DNA of 64,000 nucleotides. Origin: Lightella neohaematopini. Its GTDB lineage: Bacteria > Pseudomonadota > Gammaproteobacteria > Enterobacterales > Enterobacteriaceae. The position numbers and the translations under genes were made by a program. The DNA lies in assembly GCA_025728385.1 (NCBI GenBank), contig JAOBJV010000001.1, positions 1 through 64,000 on the forward strand, read 5' to 3'. The notes beneath the pieces are model-generated. The model ran no database searches and was not told the origin of the DNA. It saw only the letters and a list, made by a program, of their open reading frames with translations. Of the stretch, positions 37,274-46,297 are shown one piece after another (the stretch's first letter is position 1; every line of letters starts with the position of its first letter).

Positions 37274-37351
37274 TTATAATTCAATAATTTAATTAATATA
37301 AATAGTTATTATATATTAATAATTTATATTAATTAAATTATTGGATTATAA
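37274..37351. repeat. 30-bp inverted repeat in the serS-dapA divergent spacer
   Basis: Arms 37274-37303 and 37322-37351 are reverse complements over 30 bases with a single T-G wobble (37281 with 37344), separated by an 18-base loop. The inner 22 bp (37282-37303 with 37322-37343) are perfect. It starts 32 bases upstream of the serS start codon and 111 bases upstream of the dapA start codon. The spacer is divergent, so a terminator role is unlikely; an operator, cruciform or mRNA-leader structure is possible. Confidence 0.85.
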
Positions 37352-37462
37352 ATGATAATTTATTAAAGTTAACATAATAATTTACTAATTAATTCATATT
37401 ATCTTAAATAAAAATAAATTTTATTAAACTTAGAATAAAGTTAAATTTTATAAAATATAAAA

Positions 37463-38362
37463 ATGAATAAAATTAAAATTAATGGTAATATAGTAGCATT
37501 AATTACTCCTATGGATAAATCTGGTAAAATAGATAAGTATAGCCTAAAAAACTTAATTGACTATCATTGTAACAATAAAACTAATGCATTGTTAATTACT
37601 GGTACTACTGGCGAGTTTTTTACTCTTGATAATGAAGAACGTAAACAATTATTATTATGGACTTTAAAATTTAATAAAGGTAGATTACCTATTATAGTTG
37701 GTATTGGATCAAGTTCTACACACAAAGCAATAAAAATTATGAAATATTTCCAACATTATGATATATCATCTTATTTAAGTATTACTCCATATTATATTTG
37801 TCCTAACCAACAAGGTATTTATCAACATTTTAAAACTATTTCTGAACATATTAGTATACCACAATTGATATATAATAATCCTAAAAGATCTGGTTGTGAT
37901 ATTTTGCCAAAAACAATAATTAAGTTATCTAAAATAGATAATATTATTGGTATTAAAGAAACTGTATATGATATGAATCGAATTAAGTTAATTAGAAGTA
38001 TGACAAATAATTTTTCTATATTAAATGGTAATGATGATAATATATTACCGTTTATGGTATCTGGTGGTAATGGTGTTATATCAGTGTTATCTAATATTGC
38101 TACTAATGAAGTGTCTTTACTAATTAAATTAATAATAAATAAAGAGTATCAAAAAGCAAAAATTATTTTTAATAATTTACTACCATTATGTAAAATATTA
38201 ACATCAATAGCACCTAATCCAGTACCAATAAAGTGGATTTGCAAAGAAATTGGATTAATATCTTCAGACAATACTAGATTGCCATTAGTTAAATTAACAA
38301 ATAATAAAAAAAAATTTTTACGTAATATAGTATTAAAAACTAAATTAGATACATTTAAATAA
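37463..38362 (+). CDS. dapA: 4-hydroxy-tetrahydrodipicolinate synthase
   Basis: DapA condenses pyruvate with aspartate semialdehyde, the first committed step to diaminopimelate and lysine. The Schiff-base Lys165 lies in IGIKET, the catalytic Tyr137 in LIYNNP, the TGTTGE motif at 46-51 supplies the Thr of the proton relay, and Tyr110/Tyr111 and Arg142 are present. The 299 residues compare with 292 in E. coli. In E. coli dapA precedes bamC and purC; neither is here. With dapD in this window it supports peptidoglycan DAP and possibly lysine for a host. Confidence 0.96.
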   Translation: MNKIKINGNIVALITPMDKSGKIDKYSLKNLIDYHCNNKTNALLITGTTGEFFTLDNEERKQLLLWTLKFNKGRLPIIVGIGSSSTHKAIKIMKYFQHYDISSYLSITPYYICPNQQGIYQHFKTISEHISIPQLIYNNPKRSGCDILPKTIIKLSKIDNIIGIKETVYDMNRIKLIRSMTNNFSILNGNDDNILPFMVSGGNGVISVLSNIATNEVSLLIKLIINKEYQKAKIIFNNLLPLCKILTSIAPNPVPIKWICKEIGLISSDNTRLPLVKLTNNKKKFLRNIVLKTKLDTFK

Positions 38363-38393
38363 CAATTAATGCTGATAAGTAATTATAATGTAA

Positions 38394-38467
<74 letters not shown>

Positions 38468-38528
38468 ATACTCTTATGTAAATAAATAAAATTTTTCGTT
38501 AAGTTACAAAAATAAACAAAACTAGTAA

Positions 38529-38556
38529 ATATTAATATTTAATATGTAAATGTCAA
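38529..38556 (-). promoter_or_regulatory. Promoter of the initiator tRNA
   Basis: On the minus strand a consensus TTGACA lies at 38556-38551 and TAATAT at 38534-38529, with a 16-base spacer. This predicts a start about 55 bases upstream of tRNA-fMet, in the gap after the dapD stop codon. Confidence 0.45.
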
Positions 38557-38570
38557 GTAATATTATTTAA

Positions 38571-39404
38571 TTAAGTTCTTAAAATATTATTTAGTTTTAT
38601 TTTTTTTTTAGTTTTATCATCTACTTTTTTTATTATAATAGCACAATAAACACTATATTTACCATTTTTTGATGGTAAGTTACCAGGTATAACCACAGAT
38701 TTTGCTGGTATTCTTCCGTAACTAATAGTATTAGTATTTTTATTATATATTTTTGTACTTTTTCCTATAAATACTCCCATAGAAATTACTGAAGATTCCT
38801 CTACTATTACTCCTTCAACAATTTCTGAACGAGCTCCTATAAAGCAATTATCTTCTATAATAGTTGGATTATTACCAATTGGCTCTAATACCCCACCAAT
38901 GCCAACTCCACCTGATATGTGGACATTTTTGCCTATTTGAGCACAAGAACCAATTGTTGCCCAAGTATCTATCATAGTTCCTTCATCTATAAAAGCACCT
39001 ATATTTATATACGAGGGCATAATAATTGTATTTTTAGCAATATAAGCACCATATCTAGCACTGGCTAAAGGAACTACACGAATATTTAAATTAGAAAACT
39101 TATTAAAGTTCCAACTATTAAATTTTAAAGGTATTTTATCAAAGTATTTTAATTTATTTATATTATTTAATTTATTTTTATTAATACGAAAATACAATAA
39201 TAATGCTTTTTTTATCCAATCAAAAGTAATCCATTGTTTATTATTTAATTTTATGGATACGCGTAATATTCCTAAATCTAATAATGATATTACCTTTTTT
39301 ATTAAATTTTGCTCTCTAGTACTAAAATTAATAAGATTATTTCTTTCATAGCTATAAAAAATATTATTAATTTTATTTTCTAAATACTTAAATGTATTAT
39401 TCAT
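38571..39404 (-). CDS. dapD: Tetrahydrodipicolinate N-succinyltransferase
   Basis: DapD succinylates tetrahydrodipicolinate in the succinylase branch of DAP synthesis. The 277 residues (E. coli 274) comprise an N-terminal helical domain (1-100) and a left-handed beta-helix of hexapeptide repeats (about 105-245), including GGVGIGG and ARSEIVEG. It lies 29 bases downstream of map on the same strand; in E. coli glnD separates them. Ten consecutive A on the coding strand (38600-38609) encode a Lys run near the C-terminus without breaking the frame. Confidence 0.96.
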   Translation of the reverse strand: MNNTFKYLENKINNIFYSYERNNLINFSTREQNLIKKVISLLDLGILRVSIKLNNKQWITFDWIKKALLLYFRINKNKLNNINKLKYFDKIPLKFNSWNFNKFSNLNIRVVPLASARYGAYIAKNTIIMPSYINIGAFIDEGTMIDTWATIGSCAQIGKNVHISGGVGIGGVLEPIGNNPTIIEDNCFIGARSEIVEGVIVEESSVISMGVFIGKSTKIYNKNTNTISYGRIPAKSVVIPGNLPSKNGKYSVYCAIIIKKVDDKTKKKIKLNNILRT

Positions 39405-39433
39405 TTATATGATAAATTTATTTTAAATTAACA

Positions 39434-40228
39434 TTAGCAATGATTAATAATTTTTGGAATACTGTCATCTGATCTTAATGTAAGTATTTCACATCCATTA
39501 TTAGTAACTAATAATGTATGTTCATATTGAGCAGAAAGACTATTATCTTTAGTTTTAACTGTCCAACCATCATTAGTAACGTATACATCATGTCCACCAA
39601 TATTTATCATGGGTTCTACTGTAAAAATCATACCTGGTTGTAGTATATAATTATAATCATTATTATCATAATGTAGAACTTGTGGTGGTTCATGAAAATT
39701 TTTTCCTATACCATGACCACAATAATCTCTAACAACAGAAAAATTATTAGATTCAACAAATTTTTGTATTACTTTACCAAGTTTATTTAAATTTATACCT
39801 GGTTTAACCATTTTTATAGCTAAATATAAACTTTGTTTAGCAACATTACATAATTTTTTTGATATATTACTAGCTTTACCTACAATAAACATTTTTGAAG
39901 TATCACTGTAAAAACCATCTTTAATAATAGCTACATCTATATTTAGAATATCACCATTTTTTAATTTTTCTTTATCATTAGGAATTCCGTGACATACAAC
40001 TTCATTAATAGAAACACAAATAGATTTCGGAAATCCATAATAATTTAATGTAGCACAAATTGCTTTATGTTTTTGTACTATATAATCATGACACAAATTA
40101 TTTAATTGATTTGTACTTATTCCTGGACGAATATAATACTTAATCATTTCCAATACTTGTGCTGCTATTCTACCAGCTATACGCATTTTACTGATTTCAT
40201 ATTTATTTTTAATATATTTAAAATTCAT
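39434..40228 (-). CDS. map: Methionine aminopeptidase
   Basis: Map removes the initiator methionine from nascent proteins. This type I enzyme has 264 residues, as in E. coli. The dinuclear metal ligands are Asp98, Asp109, His172, Glu205 and Glu236, and the catalytic His80 is in EVVCHG. It is divergent from rpsB, the same arrangement as in E. coli, and its downstream neighbour is dapD. Confidence 0.97.
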   Translation of the reverse strand: MNFKYIKNKYEISKMRIAGRIAAQVLEMIKYYIRPGISTNQLNNLCHDYIVQKHKAICATLNYYGFPKSICVSINEVVCHGIPNDKEKLKNGDILNIDVAIIKDGFYSDTSKMFIVGKASNISKKLCNVAKQSLYLAIKMVKPGINLNKLGKVIQKFVESNNFSVVRDYCGHGIGKNFHEPPQVLHYDNNDYNYILQPGMIFTVEPMINIGGHDVYVTNDGWTVKTKDNSLSAQYEHTLLVTNNGCEILTLRSDDSIPKIINHC

Positions 40229-40373
40229 ATTAAATTCTAATAATTTAATAGATACAATTAATATTGATTAATATTGTATATAAATTTAACTTAAAGTAAA
40301 ATAATTATAGTATTATTTCGTGGTATGGTTAAATATTATATTTATTTTAATATTAAAATTGAAGAGAGTAAGA

Positions 40374-41054
40374 ATGATAAATATTTCTTTAAGAGATTTG
40401 ATGAAAGCTAATGTTCACTTTGGTCATAAAACTAAATTTTGGAATCCAAAAATGAAACCATTTATATTTACCACATATAGTGGTATTCATATTATTAATT
40501 TAGAAAAAACTTTGATATTATTTAAAACAGCTTTACTCAAATTAAGTGATATTCATAAAAATAAAGGGAAAATATTATTTGTTGGTACTAAAAAATCAGC
40601 TAGTCCTTTAATTAAAGAAACTGCTATCGGTTGTAAACAATTTTTTATACATAAAAGATGGTTAGGTGGTATGTTAACTAATTGGAAAACTGTAAGGCAA
40701 TCTATTAAATCATTAAAAGATTTAGAAGCACAATTTCATGATGGGACTATTAATAAACTCACTAAAAAAGAAGTCTTATTTAAATCTAAGAGATTAAATA
40801 AACTAGAGCATAGTTTAGGTGGGATTAAAAATATGGGTGGGCTACCAGATGCTTTATTCGTTATAGATGTTGAACATGAACGTACAGCTGTTAAAGAAGC
40901 TAATAATATTGGTATTCCAGTATTTGGAATTGTGGATACAAATGCTAATCCAGATGGTGTTAATTTTATTATTCCAGGAAATGATGATGCTATAAAATCT
41001 ATTAAACTATACTTAAAATTAATATTAGATACTTTAAACAGCAATGTTAAATAA
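40374..41054 (+). CDS. rpsB: 30S ribosomal protein S2
   Basis: S2 is a late-binding small-subunit protein needed to recruit S1. I chose the ATG at 40374, preceded by a GAGAG site, because the next residues match the start of E. coli S2; the frame is open further upstream to 40320 but that part is not homologous. The product has 226 residues against 241, with the acidic C-terminal tail missing. GGMLTNWKT, LGGIKDMGGLPDALFV-type (here KNMGGLPDALFV) and IPGNDDAI segments are conserved. rpsB-tsf-pyrH-frr order is universal in the group. Confidence 0.96.
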   Translation: MINISLRDLMKANVHFGHKTKFWNPKMKPFIFTTYSGIHIINLEKTLILFKTALLKLSDIHKNKGKILFVGTKKSASPLIKETAIGCKQFFIHKRWLGGMLTNWKTVRQSIKSLKDLEAQFHDGTINKLTKKEVLFKSKRLNKLEHSLGGIKNMGGLPDALFVIDVEHERTAVKEANNIGIPVFGIVDTNANPDGVNFIIPGNDDAIKSIKLYLKLILDTLNSNVK

Positions 41055-41093
41055 ATAGTCTAAATTAAATTAAAATTTTTATTTGGGGTATAT

Positions 41094-41906
41094 ATGATGT
41101 TGTTAAATATTAATCTAATTAAAAAGTTACGTAATATTACTGGTGCTGGTATTTTAATATGTAAAGAAGCTTTAATTAAATCACATGGTGATATAGAACA
41201 AGCTATAAATATAATTAGAATGTTAGGAAAATCAATACTAAAAAAAAGATCCATAAATAATACTGGTTTTGGTGCAATTTTCGTTAAAGTTAATAAACTT
41301 AAAAAAGTTGGTGTAATATTAGAATTATGTAGTGAAACTGATTTTGTTAGTAACAATATTAATTTTATTAAATTAGGTAACAAAATTATTAATATAATGT
41401 TAGATTATAATACTAATGATATGAATTTTATTAATGAAAAATCGAAGAATTATATTAATTCATTAGTAGTACAAGTTAATGAAAAAATCTCTATCAAAAA
41501 AACTCATATTATTCATGGAGATATTGTTTCTTGTTACTTACATAATAATAAAAAAATTGGAGTTTTATTATCAATAAAAACTAATAATTTTGATAATAGT
41601 AAATTACCAAAATTACTAGCTATGCATATAGCAGCTTATAATCCTCAGTATATTAGCGATAAAGATATCCCAAATAATATATTAGATGAAGAATATAAAA
41701 TTCAATATAATATTGCTAAACAATATAATAAATCTACTAATATAATAAAAAAAATAGTAGATAATAGGATGTTGCAATTTAAAAGAGATATATCTTTATT
41801 AGATCAAATAATAATAACTAATAATAATAAAATTATAAAAGATTTAGTTAATGAAAGTAATTATGTAATTAATGAATTTGTTAGATTCGAAATTGGTAAT
41901 AATTAA
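41094..41906 (+). CDS. tsf: Elongation factor Ts
   Basis: EF-Ts is the nucleotide-exchange factor for EF-Tu. The N-terminal UBA-like domain reads IKKLR-ITGAG, the core contains the TDFV motif that pushes into EF-Tu (CSETDFVSNN, near residue 82), and the C-terminal module ends in the FVRFEIG strand. The 270 residues compare with 283 in E. coli. GGGG lies 5 bases before the first of two adjacent ATG codons (41094 and 41097), so either may be used. Confidence 0.95.
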   Translation: MMLLNINLIKKLRNITGAGILICKEALIKSHGDIEQAINIIRMLGKSILKKRSINNTGFGAIFVKVNKLKKVGVILELCSETDFVSNNINFIKLGNKIINIMLDYNTNDMNFINEKSKNYINSLVVQVNEKISIKKTHIIHGDIVSCYLHNNKKIGVLLSIKTNNFDNSKLPKLLAMHIAAYNPQYISDKDIPNNILDEEYKIQYNIAKQYNKSTNIIKKIVDNRMLQFKRDISLLDQIIITNNNKIIKDLVNESNYVINEFVRFEIGNN

Positions 41907-41936
41907 TTATTTTATATTTCATACTAAATATAATTT

Positions 41937-42662
41937 ATGTTTACTAAAAAATCATTAATATATGATAAAATAATAATAAAAATTAGTGGTGAAGTATTAA
42001 GAAGTAATTCTAGTACTAGTATAGATATTGTTTTAATAAAAAATATAGCTCAGGAAATACAAGAATTAGTTAATATGGGGGTAAAAATTGGTTTAGTTGT
42101 TGGTGGAGGAAATTTTTGTAGAGGTTTAAGTCTAAGTAAAATAGGTATTAATATAGTTAGTAGTCATTATATTGGAATGCTATCTACTATTATGAATGGA
42201 TTAATATTTTATGATATTTTAGAAAGTATGAATATAAAAACAAAATTAATATCGAATATTCCTATTAAAAATGTATGTAATGTATATAATTATAAAGATA
42301 TAATAGAATTTCTAGAAAAAAAATATGTTTTAATTTTTGTTGCTGGAACAGGTAATCCATTTTTTACTACAGATTCAGCTGCTTGTCTTAGAGGGTTAGA
42401 AATAAATGCTAATATTATATTAAAAGCTACTAAAGTAGATGGTATCTTTTCTAAAGATCCAATAAAATATTCTGATGCTATCATGTATCATCATATTACT
42501 TATAAAGATATATTAAAAAATAAATTAGGGGTTATGGATTTAACTGCTTTTACTTTAGCTCAAGAACATCATATGGTACTTCGTATATTTAATATTAGAA
42601 AAAATGGTATATTAAAAAGGATTATTACTGGTTCCCAAGAAGGTACTTTAGTTACAGAATAA
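41937..42662 (+). CDS. pyrH: Uridylate kinase
   Basis: PyrH phosphorylates UMP to UDP, an essential nucleotide step. This amino-acid-kinase-fold protein has 241 residues, as in E. coli. The KISGE P-loop-like segment is at 15-19, GGGN at 56-59, GTGNPFFTTDSAA (137-149) binds UMP, and VMDLTAFTLA lies near the C-terminus. No clear ribosome-binding site precedes the ATG. It lies between tsf and frr. Confidence 0.96.
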   Translation: MFTKKSLIYDKIIIKISGEVLRSNSSTSIDIVLIKNIAQEIQELVNMGVKIGLVVGGGNFCRGLSLSKIGINIVSSHYIGMLSTIMNGLIFYDILESMNIKTKLISNIPIKNVCNVYNYKDIIEFLEKKYVLIFVAGTGNPFFTTDSAACLRGLEINANIILKATKVDGIFSKDPIKYSDAIMYHHITYKDILKNKLGVMDLTAFTLAQEHHMVLRIFNIRKNGILKRIITGSQEGTLVTE

Positions 42663-42672
42663 TAATATAAAT

Positions 42673-43236
42673 ATGAATAAAGAAATTTTACTGAAAACAG
42701 AAAAACTAATGAGCGATAGTGTAGAATTATTTGTCAATAAAATTAACAAAATTAATGTTTATTATATTTCACCAGATTTAATAAAATCTTTAAAGATTAA
42801 ATATTGTAATAAAGTAATATTATTACATACTATATCTAGTATAATTACTGAAAATAATAATACTATAACTATTGATGTTTTTGATAAAAAATTATTACCA
42901 TTAGTAAAGAAAGCAATTAAAGATTCTAAATTAGAATTGAATCAATCTTATATTAATAATAAAATTCGTATTTCTAACCCTATTTTAACTGATGAAAGAA
43001 GACGTAGTATACTAAAATTAATTAGTAGCGAATCAGAAGTTGCTCGTATCTCTATAAGAAATATAAGACATAATTCCTTAAATAAAATTAAATCTTTACA
43101 TAAAAAAAATAAATCCTTTAATAAGGATGAATTTAAATTAATAAATAATAAAATTCAAGAAATTACTAATTTTTGGATTAACAAAATAAATAATCAATAT
43201 TCAATAAAAGAAAAAGAAATTTTAACTAACGGTTAA
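42673..43236 (+). CDS. frr: Ribosome recycling factor
   Basis: RRF splits post-termination ribosomes together with EF-G and IF3. The 187 residues (E. coli 185) form the three-helix-bundle domain I (about 1-30 and 105-187) and a small beta domain II (about 31-104). The family segment LTDERRRSILKL, with the functionally important arginines, is at about 112-123, followed by VARISIRNIRH. It starts 10 bases after pyrH. Confidence 0.95.
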   Translation: MNKEILLKTEKLMSDSVELFVNKINKINVYYISPDLIKSLKIKYCNKVILLHTISSIITENNNTITIDVFDKKLLPLVKKAIKDSKLELNQSYINNKIRISNPILTDERRRSILKLISSESEVARISIRNIRHNSLNKIKSLHKKNKSFNKDEFKLINNKIQEITNFWINKINNQYSIKEKEILTNG

Positions 43237-43260
43237 CTAAATCATTATTTAACTATATTA

Positions 43261-44460
43261 ATGAAATATATTACTTTACTAGGTAGTACTGGATCAATCG
43301 GATGTAATGTTTTAAATATAGTAAAAAACGATTTAAATTTTTTTAAAATTATAGCACTAGTAGCTAGAAAAAATGTTTCTTTAATAATTAAACAATGTTT
43401 GTTATTTAAACCTAAATATGTTTGTATGATTAATAAAAAATCGGCAAAAATATTGAAAGATTATCTGAATTCAATTAATAGCAAAATAATAGTATTATCC
43501 GGAATAGAAAATGCTTGTAATGTTAGTATATTAAATAACATTAATATGGTTATATCAGCAATGTCTGGTACTGCTGGATTGTTACCTACTTTTAGTGCTT
43601 TAAAAGCAGGAAAACGTATACTATTAGCTAGTAAAGAAATATTGGTGATATGTGGTAAAATTTTTATGCAAGAATTAAGAAATAATACAACACAATTATT
43701 ACCTTTAGATAGTGAACATAGTTCTATTTTTCAAAGTTTACCAATAAAATTTCAAAAAAATTTAGGTAAGAATAATTTAAAAGATTTTAATATATCAAAA
43801 ATTATTATTACTGGTTCTGGTGGACCATTTAGAAAAATTAAAGATAGTAATTTAAATTATATTACTCCAGAACAAGCATATAATCATCCTAATTGGAAAA
43901 TGGGAAAAAAAATTTCTGTAGATTCAGCTACTATGATAAATAAAGGATTTGAATATATTGAGGCACGTTATTTGTTTAACGCAAATGAAAAACAAATACA
44001 ATTATTGATTCATCCTCAATCTATTGTTCATTCTATAATATATTATAATAATGGTCATATATCTGCACAACTTAGTTATCCTGATATGAAAATATATATT
44101 TATTATGCTATGTATTATCCTAATTTTAGTAATTCTCAAATGAAATTATTGGATTTGCATAGTTTGAATAAGTTAAGCTTTGAAAATATTAATTTTAATA
44201 AATATCCTTGTTTGAAATTAGCTATTGAAGCTATTAATACAAGTCAATCAGCTGTAATTATATTAAATGCTGCTAATGAAGTAGCAGTGTATGCTTTTAT
44301 TAATAAATTAATAAAATTTACTGACATAATAATTGTTAATAAGTTAGTATTAGATAAATTGTATTTTTTAGAACCTAAAGACATACAAGAGGTTATATAT
44401 ATATATAAAACAACAAAAAGATTTACCAAAAGAATAATATTAACTAAATTTAATAAATAA
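43261..44460 (+). CDS. dxr: 1-deoxy-D-xylulose-5-phosphate reductoisomerase
   Basis: Dxr converts DXP to MEP, the second step of the isoprenoid pathway begun by Dxs. The NADPH-binding GSTGSIG motif is at 8-14, Lys125 lies in ASKE, the metal ligands are Asp150, Glu152 (DSE) and Glu232, and His210 is in NHPNWKMG. The 399 residues match E. coli (398). It is followed by uppS, a consumer of the pathway, as in E. coli. Confidence 0.96.
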   Translation: MKYITLLGSTGSIGCNVLNIVKNDLNFFKIIALVARKNVSLIIKQCLLFKPKYVCMINKKSAKILKDYLNSINSKIIVLSGIENACNVSILNNINMVISAMSGTAGLLPTFSALKAGKRILLASKEILVICGKIFMQELRNNTTQLLPLDSEHSSIFQSLPIKFQKNLGKNNLKDFNISKIIITGSGGPFRKIKDSNLNYITPEQAYNHPNWKMGKKISVDSATMINKGFEYIEARYLFNANEKQIQLLIHPQSIVHSIIYYNNGHISAQLSYPDMKIYIYYAMYYPNFSNSQMKLLDLHSLNKLSFENINFNKYPCLKLAIEAINTSQSAVIILNAANEVAVYAFINKLIKFTDIIIVNKLVLDKLYFLEPKDIQEVIYIYKTTKRFTKRIILTKFNK

Positions 44461-44503
44461 TAAATATAAATTAAATATTTACTAATATTAATGAGAAAAT
44501 AAT

Positions 44504-45220
44504 TTGTTATTATCTAATATAAATATACCAAAACACATTGCTATTATTATGGATGGTAATAGACGTTGGGCAAAAACTAGAGGTAAAATAAGTATTTTTG
44601 GACATAGAAAAGGAGTACAATCAGCTAAACGTGCTATAGAATTTGCTATAACAAATAATTTTAATACATTAACATTATATGCTTTTAGTAGTGAAAACTG
44701 GAATAGATCAATATCAGAAGTAAAATCATTAATGGATCTATTTAAATATTCTTTAAAAAATGGAATATATAATTTACATAGTAAAAAAGTTAAGTTAAAA
44801 ATTATCGGTGATACATCTAAATTCGAAAAAACACTAAAAAAACTTATTTATAATTCAGAAAAATTAACTAAAAATAACAATGGATTAAATTTGAATATCG
44901 CCATAAATTATGGCGGTAGATGGGATATAATTCAAGGTATAAAAAAAATTATTAATAGAGTTCAGAAAGGGTTAATTCATCCAAATCAAATAAATGAGCA
45001 GACTTTATGTCAAGTAATATCCATGAATGATTTAGATCCTGTAGATTTAGTAATACGTACAGGAGGAGAATATAGAATTAGTAATTTTTTATTGTGGCAA
45101 ATAGCATATTCAGAATTATTTTTTACTGATGTATTATGGCCAGATTTTGATGAAAATACATTCTTTAATGCTATAAAATTCTTTTCTCAAAGAAATAGAA
45201 GATTTGGTACTACTAAATAA
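44504..45220 (+). CDS. uppS: Undecaprenyl diphosphate synthase
   Basis: UppS elongates farnesyl diphosphate to C55 undecaprenyl diphosphate, the carrier for peptidoglycan and O-antigen units. The catalytic Asp17 lies in IIMDGNRRWAK, and AFSSENWNR and VIRTGGEYRISNFLLWQ-A are conserved. The 238 residues compare with 253 in E. coli, with a shorter N-terminus. The start appears to be TTG; the only nearby ATG (44491) runs into a stop after three codons. Confidence 0.94.
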   Translation: MLLSNINIPKHIAIIMDGNRRWAKTRGKISIFGHRKGVQSAKRAIEFAITNNFNTLTLYAFSSENWNRSISEVKSLMDLFKYSLKNGIYNLHSKKVKLKIIGDTSKFEKTLKKLIYNSEKLTKNNNGLNLNIAINYGGRWDIIQGIKKIINRVQKGLIHPNQINEQTLCQVISMNDLDPVDLVIRTGGEYRISNFLLWQIAYSELFFTDVLWPDFDENTFFNAIKFFSQRNRRFGTTK

Positions 45221-45253
45221 TTAATATAATAAAAATTAATAATGGACTAATAA

Positions 45254-46096
45254 TTGTTAATAAAAAGAATATTTACTGCTATAATAATTATTTTTATAAT
45301 AAATTTATTACTTTTTAAATCTTCTAAATATACCTTTATTTTAGTATTATTTATAATTTGTACTATAAGTTCATGGGAATGGAGTAAAATATCAAATTTA
45401 AGTAGTGTATTTTGTAAAATATTATTATTAATCATTAACAATGTTATCTTAGGTATATTAATATTTTTAATTATTAATGTAAAAATATTATACAGAAGAA
45501 TTTTACTATTATTTTTAACATTTATACCAGTAATTTGGTGGTTAATAGCTATTTATTTACTTATAACTCATACTAAGCTAGTAAAAATATGGTATCATTT
45601 AGAAAAAATTAAATTATTATTTGGTGCCTTCATTATAATACCATTATTATATAATATTATAATTATATATTTATATTATCATAATATTGGGTTATTTCAA
45701 AATGCACTATTATTATACTTAATAATAATAATATCTTGTATTGATTCAGTATCATTTATATATGGTAGTTATTTTGGTTATAAAAAGATAATGCCTACTA
45801 TTTCTCCTAATAAAACTTGGGAAGGTTTTATTGTTGGATTACTATTATCGATAGTAATGTCATTTATATTAATAAATATAATGTTTAATCATAATAAATT
45901 ATTGTTAGTAATAAGCTCAATTATATCTTTATCATTATCAATAATAGGTGATTTAACTGAAAGTATGTTTAAAAGATTAGCTAATTTAAAAGATAGTGGT
46001 AGTATTTTACCTGGTCATGGAGGAATTTTAGACAGAATAGATAGTTTTTCTATATCTATACCTATATTTACATTTTTATTAATATTATTTAGTTGA
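45254..46096 (+). CDS. cdsA: Phosphatidate cytidylyltransferase CdsA
   Basis: CdsA makes CDP-diacylglycerol, the precursor of all phospholipids and the substrate of PgsA. The 280-residue protein (E. coli 285) has about seven to eight membrane helices and the C-terminal CDP-diglyceride synthetase signature, with SP-KTWEGF-G near 190 and GDLTESMFKR..KDSG..LPGHGGILDR-DS near 230-270. The start is a TTG that aligns with the E. coli N-terminus. rseP normally follows; here 201 non-coding bases separate cdsA from bamA. Confidence 0.94.
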   Translation: MLIKRIFTAIIIIFIINLLLFKSSKYTFILVLFIICTISSWEWSKISNLSSVFCKILLLIINNVILGILIFLIINVKILYRRILLLFLTFIPVIWWLIAIYLLITHTKLVKIWYHLEKIKLLFGAFIIIPLLYNIIIIYLYYHNIGLFQNALLLYLIIIISCIDSVSFIYGSYFGYKKIMPTISPNKTWEGFIVGLLLSIVMSFILINIMFNHNKLLLVISSIISLSLSIIGDLTESMFKRLANLKDSGSILPGHGGILDRIDSFSISIPIFTFLLILFS

Positions 46097-46297
46097 TATT
46101 TATATTTTTAATTTTAATTTATAAAAGTTTTTAATAAATTATTTAGTATTTTATGAAAAATATAATTATTTATTAGTTTAATAGATTTTTTAATAAAAAC
46201 ATAAAAACTTTTTAGAATGAATTATTTGTAAGTACATTAATTATTTAAAATTATTAATATTTAAAAAACTAATGATAATGAATTAATAAAATTTATT

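Noticed and set aside
40320..40373. Upstream extension of rpsB to an earlier start codon
   Set aside because: The added 18 residues match nothing in S2, and a better ribosome-binding site precedes the ATG at 40374.
46123..46212. 11-base complementary arms between cdsA and bamA
   Set aside because: The arms are 68 bases apart and consist of A and T runs, so chance is a sufficient explanation.
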